This document shows, in pieces, positions 1-8,824 of a stretch of DNA of 58,326 nucleotides (the stretch's first letter is position 1; the number at the start of each line of letters is the position of its first letter). Source of the stretch: Pseudomonadota bacterium (GTDB lineage Bacteria; Pseudomonadota; Gammaproteobacteria; Burkholderiales; Rhodocyclaceae); NCBI GenBank assembly GCA_018262235.1, contig JAGTRY010000013.1, positions 1 through 58,326 on the forward strand, given 5' to 3'. The notes beneath the pieces were generated by a model. That model was given only the letters and a program-made list of their open reading frames with translations. It was not told the origin of the DNA and made no database searches. A program made the translations under genes and the position numbers.

Positions 1-984
1 ACGCTGGTCGACTTCCGCTACACCCGCAGCTTCCGCGCAGAGCACGGCGAAAAGGGTGGCAGCACTGATTGCTATGGCAAGGGTGGTGCAGATCTGACCT
101 TGCGCATGCCCGTCGGCACGCTGATCAGGAACCATGAAACCGGCGAACTGATCGCCGATCTGGATGCGGATGGCAAGTGCGTACTGATTGCTCAAGGCGG
201 CAAAGGCGGTCTGGGTAACCTGCACTTCAAGAGCAGTACCAACCGCGCCCCACGTCAGAAAACCAATGGCGAACCCGGCGAACAGTTCAGCCTTGCGCTG
301 GAGCTCAAGGTACTGGCCGATGTAGGCCTGCTGGGGATGCCGAACGCAGGCAAGTCTACGTTCATCCGCGCGGTCTCAGCCGCCAAGCCCAAAGTGGCCG
401 GCTACCCTTTCACCACACTGGCACCGAATCTCGGCGTAGTCCGTACCAGCGAAGGCCGCAGCTTCGTGATCGCCGACATCCCGGGCTTGATCGAAGGAGC
501 CGCTGAAGGCCTCGGACTGGGGCACCGCTTCCTGCGCCACCTGCAACGCACGAATGTATTGCTGCACCTCGTTGACCTTGCGCCCTTCGATCCGGATGCA
601 GATCCGGTACACGAAGCGCGCGCCATCGTCGAAGAGCTCCGCAAGTACGACGAACAGCTTTTCCAGAAAACCCGCTGGCTGGTGCTCAACAAACTCGATC
701 TGATTCCCGAAGAAGAGCGCGATGCCCGTGTGCGTGCCTTCCTCGATGCCTATGGCGAGCCAGAACGCTGGTTTGCCATATCCGGCATCAATGGGGAAGG
801 CTGCCAGAAACTGATCTTCGCGATTCAGGATTTCCTGGATGCCCAGCCCAAGCTCTCCGACGAAGAAAAGCTCGCTGCCGTCAATGGAGGCCCTGAGCCC
901 TATCCGGTCGGCAAGGCCGATGAAGAAGAGGATGAGGACGAAGATGACGACGACTATGACGGCGAAATCATCTACGCTCGCTGA
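1..984 (+). CDS. obgE: Obg family GTPase ObgE/CgtA, 5' truncated by window edge
   Basis: Ribosome-associated GTPase acting in late 50S assembly and stress control. The frame is open from base 1, so the start lies outside the window; what remains (about 327 residues) begins inside the glycine-rich Obg fold ([16 protein letters not shown]). The G domain follows, with the P-loop GMPNAGKST, a switch region at DIPGLIEGA and the NKLDL guanine-specificity motif. The C-terminus is a long acidic tail (runs of D and E before YDGEIIYAR). proB follows on the same strand after 75 bp, an order often seen in betaproteobacteria. Family assignment is secure. Confidence 0.96.
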   Translation, partial: TLVDFRYTRSFRAEHGEKGGSTDCYGKGGADLTLRMPVGTLIRNHETGELIADLDADGKCVLIAQGGKGGLGNLHFKSSTNRAPRQKTNGEPGEQFSLALELKVLADVGLLGMPNAGKSTFIRAVSAAKPKVAGYPFTTLAPNLGVVRTSEGRSFVIADIPGLIEGAAEGLGLGHRFLRHLQRTNVLLHLVDLAPFDPDADPVHEARAIVEELRKYDEQLFQKTRWLVLNKLDLIPEEERDARVRAFLDAYGEPERWFAISGINGEGCQKLIFAIQDFLDAQPKLSDEEKLAAVNGGPEPYPVGKADEEEDEDEDDDDYDGEIIYAR

Positions 985-992
985 TTAAAAAC

Positions 993-1026
993 CGTAGCCC
1001 GAATGAAGCGTAGCGGACTCCGGGAG
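993..1026 (+). repeat. REP-like dispersed repeat half-element
   Basis: The obgE-proB gap contains a CCCG...CGGG imperfect dyad beginning CGTAGCCCGAATGAAGCG and ending GGACTCCGGGAG. It resembles short intergenic repeats common in many proteobacterial genomes. Only one copy is seen in this window, so calling it a repeat relies on resemblance from memory. Confidence 0.4.
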
Positions 1027-1059
1027 CGTCACGACGCACGATCGAAGAATCTGGACACC

Positions 1060-2175
1060 ATGCGCAATACCATCCGCACTGCTCGCCGCCTCGTCGTCAA
1101 AGTAGGCAGCGCCCTGGTCACCAACAACGGCGCCGGCCTTGATTTGGCCGCCATCGATGACTGGGCGCGCCAGATCGCCGCCTTGCGTGCGGAAGGACGC
1201 GAAATCGTGCTGGTTTCCAGCGGTGCAATCGCCGCCGGCATGCAGCGTCTGGGCTGGAGTGAACGTCCGGCAGAAACCCATGCGCTGCAGGCCGCTGCAG
1301 CGGTCGGCCAGATGGGTCTGGCACAGGCTTACGAAGGTGCCTTCAGCCAGCATGGTCTGAAGACCGCACAGATCCTGCTGACCCACGCGGACTTGGCTGA
1401 CCGCCTGCGCTACCTGAATTCACGTTCGACACTATCCACCCTGCTGGAACTCGGCGTCGTGCCGATCATCAACGAGAATGACACCGTCGTTACCGACGAA
1501 ATCAAGTTCGGCGACAACGACACACTGGGCGCGCTCGTCGCAAATCTGATCGAAGCCGATGCACTGATCATCCTGACCGACCAGAAGGGTCTGTACACCG
1601 CTGATCCGCGCAAAGACCCGAGTGCCACATTGATCTCAGAGGGACAGGCAGAGGACCACCGCTATGAAGCCATGGCGGGAGGCGCCGGCAGTGGCATCTC
1701 GCGTGGCGGCATGATCACCAAGATCCGCGCCGCCCAGCGCGCCGCACGCAGTGGTGCGCACACCCTGATCGCATCTGGTCGCGAAACCGATCCGTTGATC
1801 CGCCTCGCCGCAGGGGAAGTGCTCGGCACCCTGCTCTACGCATCCAGCACCCCCCTGGCAGCGCGCAAGCAATGGCTCGCCGACCACCTTCAACTCGCCG
1901 GCACCCTGGTATTGGACGATGGTGCAGCACGCGCACTCAAAGCGGGCGCCAGCCTGCTACCGATCGGTGTCATCAGCGTGGAAGGCGAGTTCGGGCGTGG
2001 CGCTGCAGTTGCCTGCTGTGACCAGGCCGGCGTAGAGCTCGCCCGCGGTCTCTGCAACTACGCCAGCACTGAAGCTCGCCGCATCGCCCGCCACCCCAGC
2101 AGCGAGATCGAAACCCTGCTGGGCTACAGCGATGAGCCTGAGCTGATCCACCGCGACAATCTGGTACTGCATTAG
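1060..2175 (+). CDS. proB: Glutamate 5-kinase ProB
   Basis: Catalyses ATP-dependent phosphorylation of glutamate, the first step of proline synthesis, in the cytosol. The start at [18 protein letters not shown] gives 371 residues, the usual length; an in-frame ATG at 1003 would add 19 residues derived from the repeat in the gap and is rejected. The amino-acid kinase domain shows KVGSALV, VSSGAI and the INENDTV substrate loop. A C-terminal PUA domain runs from about residue 275 to 355. proA is not in the window. A strong terminator directly follows. Confidence 0.95.
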   Translation: MRNTIRTARRLVVKVGSALVTNNGAGLDLAAIDDWARQIAALRAEGREIVLVSSGAIAAGMQRLGWSERPAETHALQAAAAVGQMGLAQAYEGAFSQHGLKTAQILLTHADLADRLRYLNSRSTLSTLLELGVVPIINENDTVVTDEIKFGDNDTLGALVANLIEADALIILTDQKGLYTADPRKDPSATLISEGQAEDHRYEAMAGGAGSGISRGGMITKIRAAQRAARSGAHTLIASGRETDPLIRLAAGEVLGTLLYASSTPLAARKQWLADHLQLAGTLVLDDGAARALKAGASLLPIGVISVEGEFGRGAAVACCDQAGVELARGLCNYASTEARRIARHPSSEIETLLGYSDEPELIHRDNLVLH

Positions 2176-2192
2176 TCGCCCGTCACTCAAGC

Positions 2193-2220
2193 AAACGGCC
2201 CGCATGACGGGCCGTTTTGT
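2193..2220 (+). terminator. Rho-independent terminator after proB
   Basis: Perfect 10-bp stem AAACGGCCCG / CGGGCCGTTT with a 5-nt loop, followed by TTTTGTTTG. It lies 17 bp after the proB stop and fits termination of the obgE-proB transcript. Confidence 0.85.
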
Positions 2221-2245
2221 TTGGGCTCTACACAAGCCACTACGC

Positions 2246-2605
2246 TCAAATCAATTTGAGTCCATGCAACAACACAATGGCAATCAGTACCGGCGCAACC
2301 CAACGTATCAGTGTGAACACAGTGCTCGCCAGCAACGCATTGTGTAGCACATCGGCATTGCCCAATTGCTCGCGCAAGCGCTCACCGCATCGGCACGTGT
2401 CACTCGACCCAGCGTGATCTCCACAATCATCACCGGCAACCCCACCAGCAAGGTCACCAGCAGATATACGGCCAGAAATCTTGCGCCGCCATTGGCCCCG
2501 GTCAGTGCCGGAAACCCAGAGATTACCCAACCCGACCGCGGACCCCAGCGTGGCCACCAGCACCCCGAAACGGTTCGAAAATCCATCCCGCTTAACTTGC
2601 GCCAT
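2246..2605 (-). pseudogene. Remnant of a sodium:neurotransmitter symporter (SNF/NSS) family transporter
   Basis: Translation from 2605 gives an NSS-type N-terminus (FSNRFGVLVATLGSAVGLGN). The match then continues in another frame as FPALTGANGGARF and LVGLPVMIVEITLGR, the conserved start of this family. It then jumps to a hydrophobic tail (VLHNALLASTVF... to WVAPVLIAIVLLHGLKLI) in the first frame, which looks like the normal C-terminus. Family members are about 450-500 residues; only about 120 codons remain. At least one frameshift near 2510 and a large internal deletion make it non-functional. Confidence 0.75.
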
Positions 2606-2776
2606 CACTCCATCACTAACCCTGTCCCCTTTAGCGCCGGCTAAAGGCCGGCTCAAGGCCGGTCGTGTGTCCTGCTTGTTGCCCATTCAGGGCCGCGTTG
2701 CGCTGCCATACGCATCCTGCAGCGAAATCGCAGTTTTACTCGACTACATCGAAGCATCTGGGCTGATTCACCCCGG

Positions 2777-4450
2777 CTATTTCGTATCCAGATGATCCAT
2801 CAGCGCAGGCAATAAACGCTCGCGCACCAGCCCTGCCCAGTCATTGCGGGCTGCTTGTCGGAACAGCCGCGCACTCGGATACCAGGGTGAATCACGGTCT
2901 CCCCCCTGCCAGCGCCAGTCAGGCGTGTACGCAAGCAAGGCCCATACGGGCTTGCCCAGCGCACCCGCCAAATGCAACACGGCTGAATCCACCGATATCA
3001 CCAGATCAAGCTGTTCAATCGCAGCGGCCGTGTCGGCAAAATCTCCCAGCTCAGCCCCCAGATCGTTCAACCACGGCATATTCCTCCAGCTCGCCCGGTC
3101 CTCGATACCAACGTCCTTCTGCAACACAAAAAACTGCGCGGGCAATTCGCCCAATGCCTGCAGTTGTGCCAATGGAATGGCACGCATCGCATACGGCCCG
3201 TTGTCACTGCCGGAAAAAACCAGCCCGATCCGCTGCCGGGATGCAGCGCCCAGTCGCGCCTGCCATTTGACGCGATAGGGAAGAGGGACCTCCAGGTACG
3301 GCACACGGGCCGGCAGACTTGCAAGCGTCACACGCAGCGCATGCGGCAAGCTCATCACCGGGCACTGATAATCGTAAGCCGCAAAACGCTCACGCCCCGT
3401 AACCACTTCTACACCCGGCAAACATGCCAGCAATGGTTTCAATGCGGCATGCACCGCAAATTGCACCCGCACGCCTTGCCGAGCAAGCTCCCGTACGAAG
3501 CGTGCATACATCAGGACATCACCAAAACCCTGCTCGGCATGCACCAGCAGGCGTTTGCCTTCCAGTGATTCGCCCTGCCATAAGGGCCCCGGCACGTTGT
3601 GCGGACACATCAGCCCGCTTTGCCAGCGCGCTTCAAAATCAGAAAATCCACCGGCATAGTCACCCAGTGCCAGCCTTGCCAGAGCACGATTCCAGACCGA
3701 CAAGGCGGTCCCTGGGCGCAGAACCAATGCGCGATCATAGGCCGACACCGCATCCGCCCATCGTCCACATGCCGCCAGCGCATTTCCCAAGTTGTGGCAA
3801 ATCTCGTGACTATCCGGGGCAAGGCCTCGCGCACGCTCCAGATAGGGCAAGGCTTCTTCGCTCAGGCCGGCATCCAGCGCTGCGTTGGCTGCTCCCAGCA
3901 AGGCATCAAGCCAATCCGGCGCTTGCTGCAAAGCCTTCCTGTGCGCGAGCAGCGCTTCATCAAACCGCCGCATGCCGCTCAGCACCTGTCCTTGCACACG
4001 CCATCCCGTCGCACTGCTCGGATCAAGCTGGCATACACGTTCAGCCCAGGCCAGTGCTTCCACATGCCGTCCCGCCAGGAGATGAATGCGTGCTTGTGGC
4101 AGCATGGCGGCAGGATTGTCCGGCCGGGCCGTCAGACTGTGTCCGAACGCAGTCAACGCTTCATCGACACGCCCCAACCCTTGCAAACACAACCCGGCAT
4201 TCAGCCAGCCTTCGGCGCTTGCAGGATTCTCAGCACACACCTGCTCACACAGTGACAGCGCCTCAACCCAGCGCTGACCCGCCACGAGTACGCCCGCCAG
4301 GTTGACCAGAATCGATTCACGCCCCGGCGCCAGGCGCATCGCTTCGCGCAAACTCTGTTCAGCTGAAATCCAGTCTTCTGCTTCCTGCTGTGACAACGCG
4401 GCCAGGAAATGCGCCCGCGCCTGGGCCAGATTGTCTTGTGCTGCGTCCAC
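2777..4450 (-). CDS. TPR-repeat protein with GT9/GT41-like glycosyltransferase C-terminal domain
   Basis: 557 residues. The N-terminal half (about 1-270) is a chain of TPR repeats, seen as recurring 34-residue units such as AEGWLNAGLCLQGLGRVDEAL and NLGNALAACGRWADAVSAY. The C-terminal half has LLVHAEQGFGDVLMYARF and DLVISVDSAVLHLAGALGKP, which match the ADP-heptose/O-GlcNAc transferase-like fold of TPR-glycosyltransferase proteins. A role in glycosylating protein or surface glycan is inferred; donor and acceptor are unknown. There is no signal peptide or membrane segment, so it is cytosolic. The next gene on this strand (MoCF domain) ends 56 bp upstream. Confidence 0.8.
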   Translation of the reverse strand: MDAAQDNLAQARAHFLAALSQQEAEDWISAEQSLREAMRLAPGRESILVNLAGVLVAGQRWVEALSLCEQVCAENPASAEGWLNAGLCLQGLGRVDEALTAFGHSLTARPDNPAAMLPQARIHLLAGRHVEALAWAERVCQLDPSSATGWRVQGQVLSGMRRFDEALLAHRKALQQAPDWLDALLGAANAALDAGLSEEALPYLERARGLAPDSHEICHNLGNALAACGRWADAVSAYDRALVLRPGTALSVWNRALARLALGDYAGGFSDFEARWQSGLMCPHNVPGPLWQGESLEGKRLLVHAEQGFGDVLMYARFVRELARQGVRVQFAVHAALKPLLACLPGVEVVTGRERFAAYDYQCPVMSLPHALRVTLASLPARVPYLEVPLPYRVKWQARLGAASRQRIGLVFSGSDNGPYAMRAIPLAQLQALGELPAQFFVLQKDVGIEDRASWRNMPWLNDLGAELGDFADTAAAIEQLDLVISVDSAVLHLAGALGKPVWALLAYTPDWRWQGGDRDSPWYPSARLFRQAARNDWAGLVRERLLPALMDHLDTK

Positions 4451-4506
4451 TCTTTTCCTTTCTTTCTTGCAGCCCGTACCTCAGCAACTTCTGCGGACGG
4501 AACGAT

Positions 4507-5268
4507 TCAAGCCGGCCGCGTATCTTCTGCCACTACCCACTCGAAACCACGCCGGCTCATCTCGGCACGGATTTTCTGCATCACTTCCAGTACCACTGCC
4601 GGCTCACCCTTGGCGCCAAGTTCGATGTAGCCGCGTTGCTCGGCCGTGCTCAAACTGGGCAGACTGAAAATCGTCACCGCGTGCTCTGCCTCCAGCGCCT
4701 CCATGAACGCGATCAACTCGCCTTCGCGCGCTTGATACACGAGAATCGATGCCTCGCTGTGCGCGCGGGTGTGATGCAGGTCGGCAAACCAGTTGTCCAG
4801 CACCCATTCCATCATCGGCCAGGACATCTCCGGAAAGCCCGGCAAGAAGTGATGCAGACCCAGCGCAAAGCCGGGGATGCGATTGTACGGGTTTGGAATG
4901 ATTCGGCTACCCACCGGAAACTCGCCCAGACGCAAACGCAGCGGGGTGACTTCGGAACCAAAGCGCGTACGGATCGCTGCTTCGGCCTCCGGATGCAAAG
5001 CGAGCGCCACCTCCGCTGCGGCGGCTGCACACTGACGCGTGTGATCGTCGGGTGTGGCGCCGATGCCACCGAAAGAAAACACGATGTCGCCGCTCGCCAT
5101 GGTCTGCTGCAGAAGCTCAGTCAGACGCGGTCGCTCATCGCCACAATAACGCGCCCAGGAAAGCTGCAAACCCCGTACAGCAAGCAGCTCGATCACCTTG
5201 CTCAAGTGCTTGTCCTGCCGCCGGCCAGAGAGGATTTCATCGCCGATGATGATTGCGCCAAATGCCAT
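4507..5268 (-). CDS. CinA-like molybdopterin-binding (MoCF) domain protein
   Basis: 253 residues. The start at MAFGAIIIGDEILSGRRQD is chosen for an AAGGGG ribosome site 9 bp upstream; an ATG 87 bp further out would include repeat-derived residues. IIGDEILSG, FGGIGATPDDHT and the KVIELLAVRGL helix are hallmarks of the MoCF/CinA N-terminal domain. The C-terminal nicotinamide-nucleotide amidase domain of full CinA (about 400 residues in total) is absent, so this is the short form often labelled competence/damage-inducible protein A. Its reaction is not established; a nucleotide- or cofactor-binding role is inferred. Confidence 0.82.
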   Translation of the reverse strand: MAFGAIIIGDEILSGRRQDKHLSKVIELLAVRGLQLSWARYCGDERPRLTELLQQTMASGDIVFSFGGIGATPDDHTRQCAAAAAEVALALHPEAEAAIRTRFGSEVTPLRLRLGEFPVGSRIIPNPYNRIPGFALGLHHFLPGFPEMSWPMMEWVLDNWFADLHHTRAHSEASILVYQAREGELIAFMEALEAEHAVTIFSLPSLSTAEQRGYIELGAKGEPAVVLEVMQKIRAEMSRRGFEWVVAEDTRPA

Positions 5269-5302
5269 ATGCTTACCCCTTCTTTCAATCCAGGTGATTT
5301 CT

Positions 5303-5441
5303 GTTGGAGCGGGCACGGCCCGCGAAACCGGAAGTCTGCACGCCCCCCGTTTCACCTGTGGGAATAATCCTTCGGCAGCGCTGCGCGTGCTGATGCCCGA
5401 TCATTCTCAGCGGTTTATTCGCGGTCAATGGCCGCTCCAAC
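5303..5441. repeat. REP-like inverted-repeat element (139 bp)
   Basis: Perfect 10-bp terminal inverted repeats GTTGGAGCGG (5303-5312) and CCGCTCCAAC (5432-5441). Internal palindromic arms are GGGCACGGCCCGCGAA on the left and TTCGCGGTCAATGGCCGC on the right. The right arm is nearly the same as the element inside the gene at 46867 (TTCGCGGCCACTGGCCGC). It lies between two minus-strand genes and encodes nothing; it may shape mRNA stability or be a mobilised REP doublet. Confidence 0.65.
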
Positions 5442-5447
5442 AACGAC

Positions 5448-6194
5448 TTACGCCTCCACATCCCGCAGCGGCAGCGCCCGCTCGCGGCGCAGCGCTTCCA
5501 GCAGGTAATGCACGAAGGCCAATCCGCTCCAGGCTGGCACCACGAAATTCAGAACGGGTACAAAAGCCAGCACCCCGGCCATAAGCCCCAGCAAGGTCAG
5601 ATCTGTCTTGTAGCGTTGAGGCAGGCGTACCAGCTCGTCGGCATCGGCATGACTCATCAACGCGTCATAACTGAAGCAGCGCTGGTTCAGACGCGCCGAG
5701 AGCAGCACCGAAATCACCAGCCCGGCACCGGGAATCAGCCACAGCGGCAGACTCAGGAGCAAGCAAACGAGGAAGAACACAAGCGCCAGCAGAGTGGTGC
5801 GCAGACTCCCCCACTGCGAGCCGCCAGCCCGGCGCTGCAGATCAGCGTAATCGCGTGCAGCCACGCGTTCCAGCATCAGCGGCAGGGCTACGGTCGCGAG
5901 CAGCAGGAGCGCGCTGACATAGATCAGCGGCAACACCAGACACCACAACAGGATTTGCAGCAGTCCGCCCACCGCCAGATGCGTCCAGGCGCCACTCGCC
6001 ACGAACCATTTGCCCAGCAGCGGCACCCCGGGCAGCAAGGCCTCGCCCGCCGCCGCCAAATCGCCGATGAACAGAATGCCCAGCACAACCCAGATCAGGG
6101 CAGAAAGCAAGGCCGGCCACAGCAGATGCCAGAGCATGCCGGGCTGGATGAGGCTGCGGATGGCACGCATGGACGCCAAGAGAATCTGACTCAT
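5448..6194 (-). CDS. EI24 domain-containing inner-membrane protein
   Basis: 248 residues; the start at MSQILLASMRAIRSLIQPG matches the usual N-terminus of bacterial EI24/CysZ-like proteins. Several hydrophobic segments are visible (around LLWPALLSALIWVVLGILF, ILLWCLVLPLIYVSALLLL, LLALVFFLVCLLLSLPLWL and a C-terminal one near VLAFVPVLNFVVPAWSG), so it is polytopic. E. coli CysZ of this superfamily moves sulfate, but this protein is only distantly similar, so transport is not claimed. Its start lies 10 bp after the stop of the permease gene, suggesting co-transcription. Confidence 0.8.
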   Translation of the reverse strand: MSQILLASMRAIRSLIQPGMLWHLLWPALLSALIWVVLGILFIGDLAAAGEALLPGVPLLGKWFVASGAWTHLAVGGLLQILLWCLVLPLIYVSALLLLATVALPLMLERVAARDYADLQRRAGGSQWGSLRTTLLALVFFLVCLLLSLPLWLIPGAGLVISVLLSARLNQRCFSYDALMSHADADELVRLPQRYKTDLTLLGLMAGVLAFVPVLNFVVPAWSGLAFVHYLLEALRRERALPLRDVEA

Positions 6195-6204
6195 CTTGTT
6201 TCCC

Positions 6205-8691
6205 CTATGAAACCGCGCGAATGCCCTCCAGCGCCGGTTGACGCAGCACACCGCGCACGCCCAGCCAGCCGAAACCGACGATCACCGCCAGCGCCGCCAC
6301 ACCACTCAACGCAAGCAGACCAAGGCGCGGAGCAAAATCCATTTCAAATACGAAACGCGCCAGCCCCCAGCCGATGCCCAAGGCCGCAAGATGAGCGAGC
6401 AACACGGCGAGCCCGGCCAGCGCGGCGAATTCAGCCAACAAGGCGGTACGCACCTGCTGGTTGCGGGCACCGAGTGCGCGCAGGATGGCGACCTCGTAGC
6501 TGCGCTCGTCGTGTGTGCTTTGCTGAGCGGCAAGCAGCACGATGATGCCGGCGCAAAGTGCGAAAGCAAAGACGAACTGGACCATGTTTGCCAGTCGGCC
6601 GGCAAAGCTCTCAATCTGTGCCAGCACGGCAGCCACGTCGATGACATTGATATTCGGAAAGGCGGTAACCAGCTCGCGCACCACGCCATTTTTCCCCGGC
6701 GCGAGATGGAAGCTGGTGATGTAGCTGGTGGGCATCTGGTCGAGCAAACCAGGCGCGGCGATGAAGAAGAAATTCACGCGCATGGAATCCCAATCCAGCT
6801 TGCGCACGCTGCCCACACGGCCGGTCACACGCTGCCCGGCAATCTGGAACTCGACACGATCACCCTGCTGGATGCCGAGCGTCTTGCCCACGCCTTGCTC
6901 CATCGAGAACACCGGCTCGCGTGCCTCGCCATGCCAGGCCCCGCTGACCACCGTGTTACCCGCCGGCAGCACGCTGCCCTGCGAGAGGTTGAATTCACGC
7001 TCGACCAGATTGCGCGCACGCTCCTCCGTATAATCTTCGGCCGACACGGCGCGGCCATTGATGCTGGTGAGGCGGCCGCGAATCATGGGTTGCAGACTGA
7101 CCGGCAAGCCCTCTTTGGCCAGCACTCCGGCCAGTGGTGCACGCTGCTCGGGCTGGATGCCAATGACAAAACGGTTCGGCGCATCCGGCGCTTGCTGCTT
7201 GCGCCAGCCGGCAAGCAGATCCTGACTGACCAGCCCGAGCAAGAGGATGCAGGCCAGTCCCAGCGACAAGGCAACCACCTGGATCACGCTGCTGGCACGG
7301 CGGCGATACAAAGCGGCAATGCCATAACGCAGGCCCCAGCCGACCGACAGGGCGCGCACGCGCCCCAGCATGCCAAGCAACAGCCAGGCAGCGCCCACGA
7401 ATAGCGCAATTGCGACCGTAAAGCCGCCGACTACGGCGAAGCCCAGCTTCCAGTCGCCCGCCATCCACAGCAACAGGCCGGCCAGTGCAGCGGCGCCGAT
7501 GGTCCACAGGGCCGTACTGCCCGCCCCCATCTCGCCCCACTCACGGCGCAGCGCCCGGATCGGTGGCACGCCGGTCAGACGCAGGAGCTGCGGCAACACG
7601 AAGCCCAGCGTGAGCACCAGACCGACGAGCAGACCATGCGCCACCGGCAACCAGCCTGGCGCAGGCAGAACGGTTTTGACGAGACTCAGGGCAAGTTGTG
7701 CGAGGACAGCCTGCAAACCGAAACCGGCGAAGCAGGCGAGCGCCGAGACGAGCAGCGCAAAACCCAGGAATTCGTACAGGTAGAGCGCCAGCAACTGACG
7801 GCGACGCGCGCCCACGCAGCGCATCACCGCCGCACCATCGAGATGGCGCATCAGGTAGCGCCGCGCCGAGAGACCGATGGCGACCGCCGCGAGCACCACG
7901 GCGAGCATGGCCGTCAGGCGCAGAAAGCGGCCGGCACGGTCCAGCCCGCTGCGCAGCTCAGGGCGGGCATTGTCCAGGCTTTCGATCTCCTCGCCGCGCC
8001 CGAGGTTTGGCTTGGCCCAGGCCTCGAAGGCTTTCACAGCCGGCAACGCGCCTGAAACCAGCAGACGATACCGCGCACGGCTGCCTTCGACGAGCAGGCC
8101 ACTCGCCGGGAGATCGGCTGCGTTGATCAGCACGCGCGGCGAGAAGCTGGAGAAACCGAGGCCGCGGTCGGACTCATAGGTAACCAGCGCACCGATGCGC
8201 AGCTTGAGATAGCCCAGCTCCAGCGTATCGCCACGCTTGAGCTGCAGGGCATTGAGCAGTTGCTCATCAACCCAGGTTTCACCCGGTGCGGGGATGCGTC
8301 CCGCTTCAGCGCCGGGCTGCCCCGGCTGGTCGGCGATCATGAGACTGCCGCGCAGGGGATGCCCGGCTTCGACGGCTTTCACGGCCGCCAGCTGTGCGCC
8401 CGCCTCTGTCGTCGCCATGCTGTTGAAGGTGACGCTGTGGGTGATGCGCAGGCCAAGGCGTCGTGCTTCGGCCTCAAAAGACAATGGCACGACATGGTCG
8501 GCCGAAATCAGGGCATCGGCACCGAGCAATTGGGTGGCATCGCGCGCCAGGCCTTGCTCGATCCGGCCGGTGACAAAGCTGACACTGGTCAGCGCCAGCA
8601 CTGCGATGAACAGCGCCACGCCAAGCAAGCTGAGTTCACCTGCGCGCAGGTCGCGACGCAGCATCTGGAAAGCAAGGCGAAGGGTGTGCAT
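6205..8691 (-). CDS. FtsX/MacB-type ABC transporter permease (YbbP-like)
   Basis: 828 residues from the ATG at 8691 (an in-frame TTG two codons earlier is possible). Layout is that of YbbP-class permeases: a TM helix near residues 20-40, a large periplasmic domain, a cluster of TM helices around 260-410 (two FtsX units), a second periplasmic region, and three TM helices at the end (VQFVFAFALCAGIIVLLAAQ onward). The signature ILRALGARNQQVRTALLAEF fits the FtsX cytosolic loop. Such permeases normally pair with a YbbA-like ATPase, but the flanking genes are EI24 and a carboxypeptidase, so the ATPase must be elsewhere if it exists. Family role: mechanotransmission or lipid/lipoprotein handling. 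Confidence 0.85.
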   Translation of the reverse strand: MHTLRLAFQMLRRDLRAGELSLLGVALFIAVLALTSVSFVTGRIEQGLARDATQLLGADALISADHVVPLSFEAEARRLGLRITHSVTFNSMATTEAGAQLAAVKAVEAGHPLRGSLMIADQPGQPGAEAGRIPAPGETWVDEQLLNALQLKRGDTLELGYLKLRIGALVTYESDRGLGFSSFSPRVLINAADLPASGLLVEGSRARYRLLVSGALPAVKAFEAWAKPNLGRGEEIESLDNARPELRSGLDRAGRFLRLTAMLAVVLAAVAIGLSARRYLMRHLDGAAVMRCVGARRRQLLALYLYEFLGFALLVSALACFAGFGLQAVLAQLALSLVKTVLPAPGWLPVAHGLLVGLVLTLGFVLPQLLRLTGVPPIRALRREWGEMGAGSTALWTIGAAALAGLLLWMAGDWKLGFAVVGGFTVAIALFVGAAWLLLGMLGRVRALSVGWGLRYGIAALYRRRASSVIQVVALSLGLACILLLGLVSQDLLAGWRKQQAPDAPNRFVIGIQPEQRAPLAGVLAKEGLPVSLQPMIRGRLTSINGRAVSAEDYTEERARNLVEREFNLSQGSVLPAGNTVVSGAWHGEAREPVFSMEQGVGKTLGIQQGDRVEFQIAGQRVTGRVGSVRKLDWDSMRVNFFFIAAPGLLDQMPTSYITSFHLAPGKNGVVRELVTAFPNINVIDVAAVLAQIESFAGRLANMVQFVFAFALCAGIIVLLAAQQSTHDERSYEVAILRALGARNQQVRTALLAEFAALAGLAVLLAHLAALGIGWGLARFVFEMDFAPRLGLLALSGVAALAVIVGFGWLGVRGVLRQPALEGIRAVS

Positions 8692-8781
8692 CGGCAACTA
8701 TCGGAGTGAGATCAGGAACAGACCGCAGGATAGCCGGATTTGTTCCGGGTCGCGCCGATGCAGATCGGCGGATGACCGATA

Positions 8782-8811
8782 GCCTGTCGAACCCCTTGAG
8801 TTTCGACAGGC
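8782..8811. repeat. Perfect inverted repeat between permease and carboxypeptidase genes
   Basis: GCCTGTCGAA (8782-8791) and TTCGACAGGC (8802-8811) form a 10-bp perfect stem with a 10-nt loop. It lies 14 bp after the end of the minus-strand dacA gene. No T-run follows on either strand, so it is either a factor-assisted terminator or a copy of the common CCTGTCGAA-type intergenic repeat. Confidence 0.55.
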
Positions 8812-8824
8812 AGCTTCATCCGTT

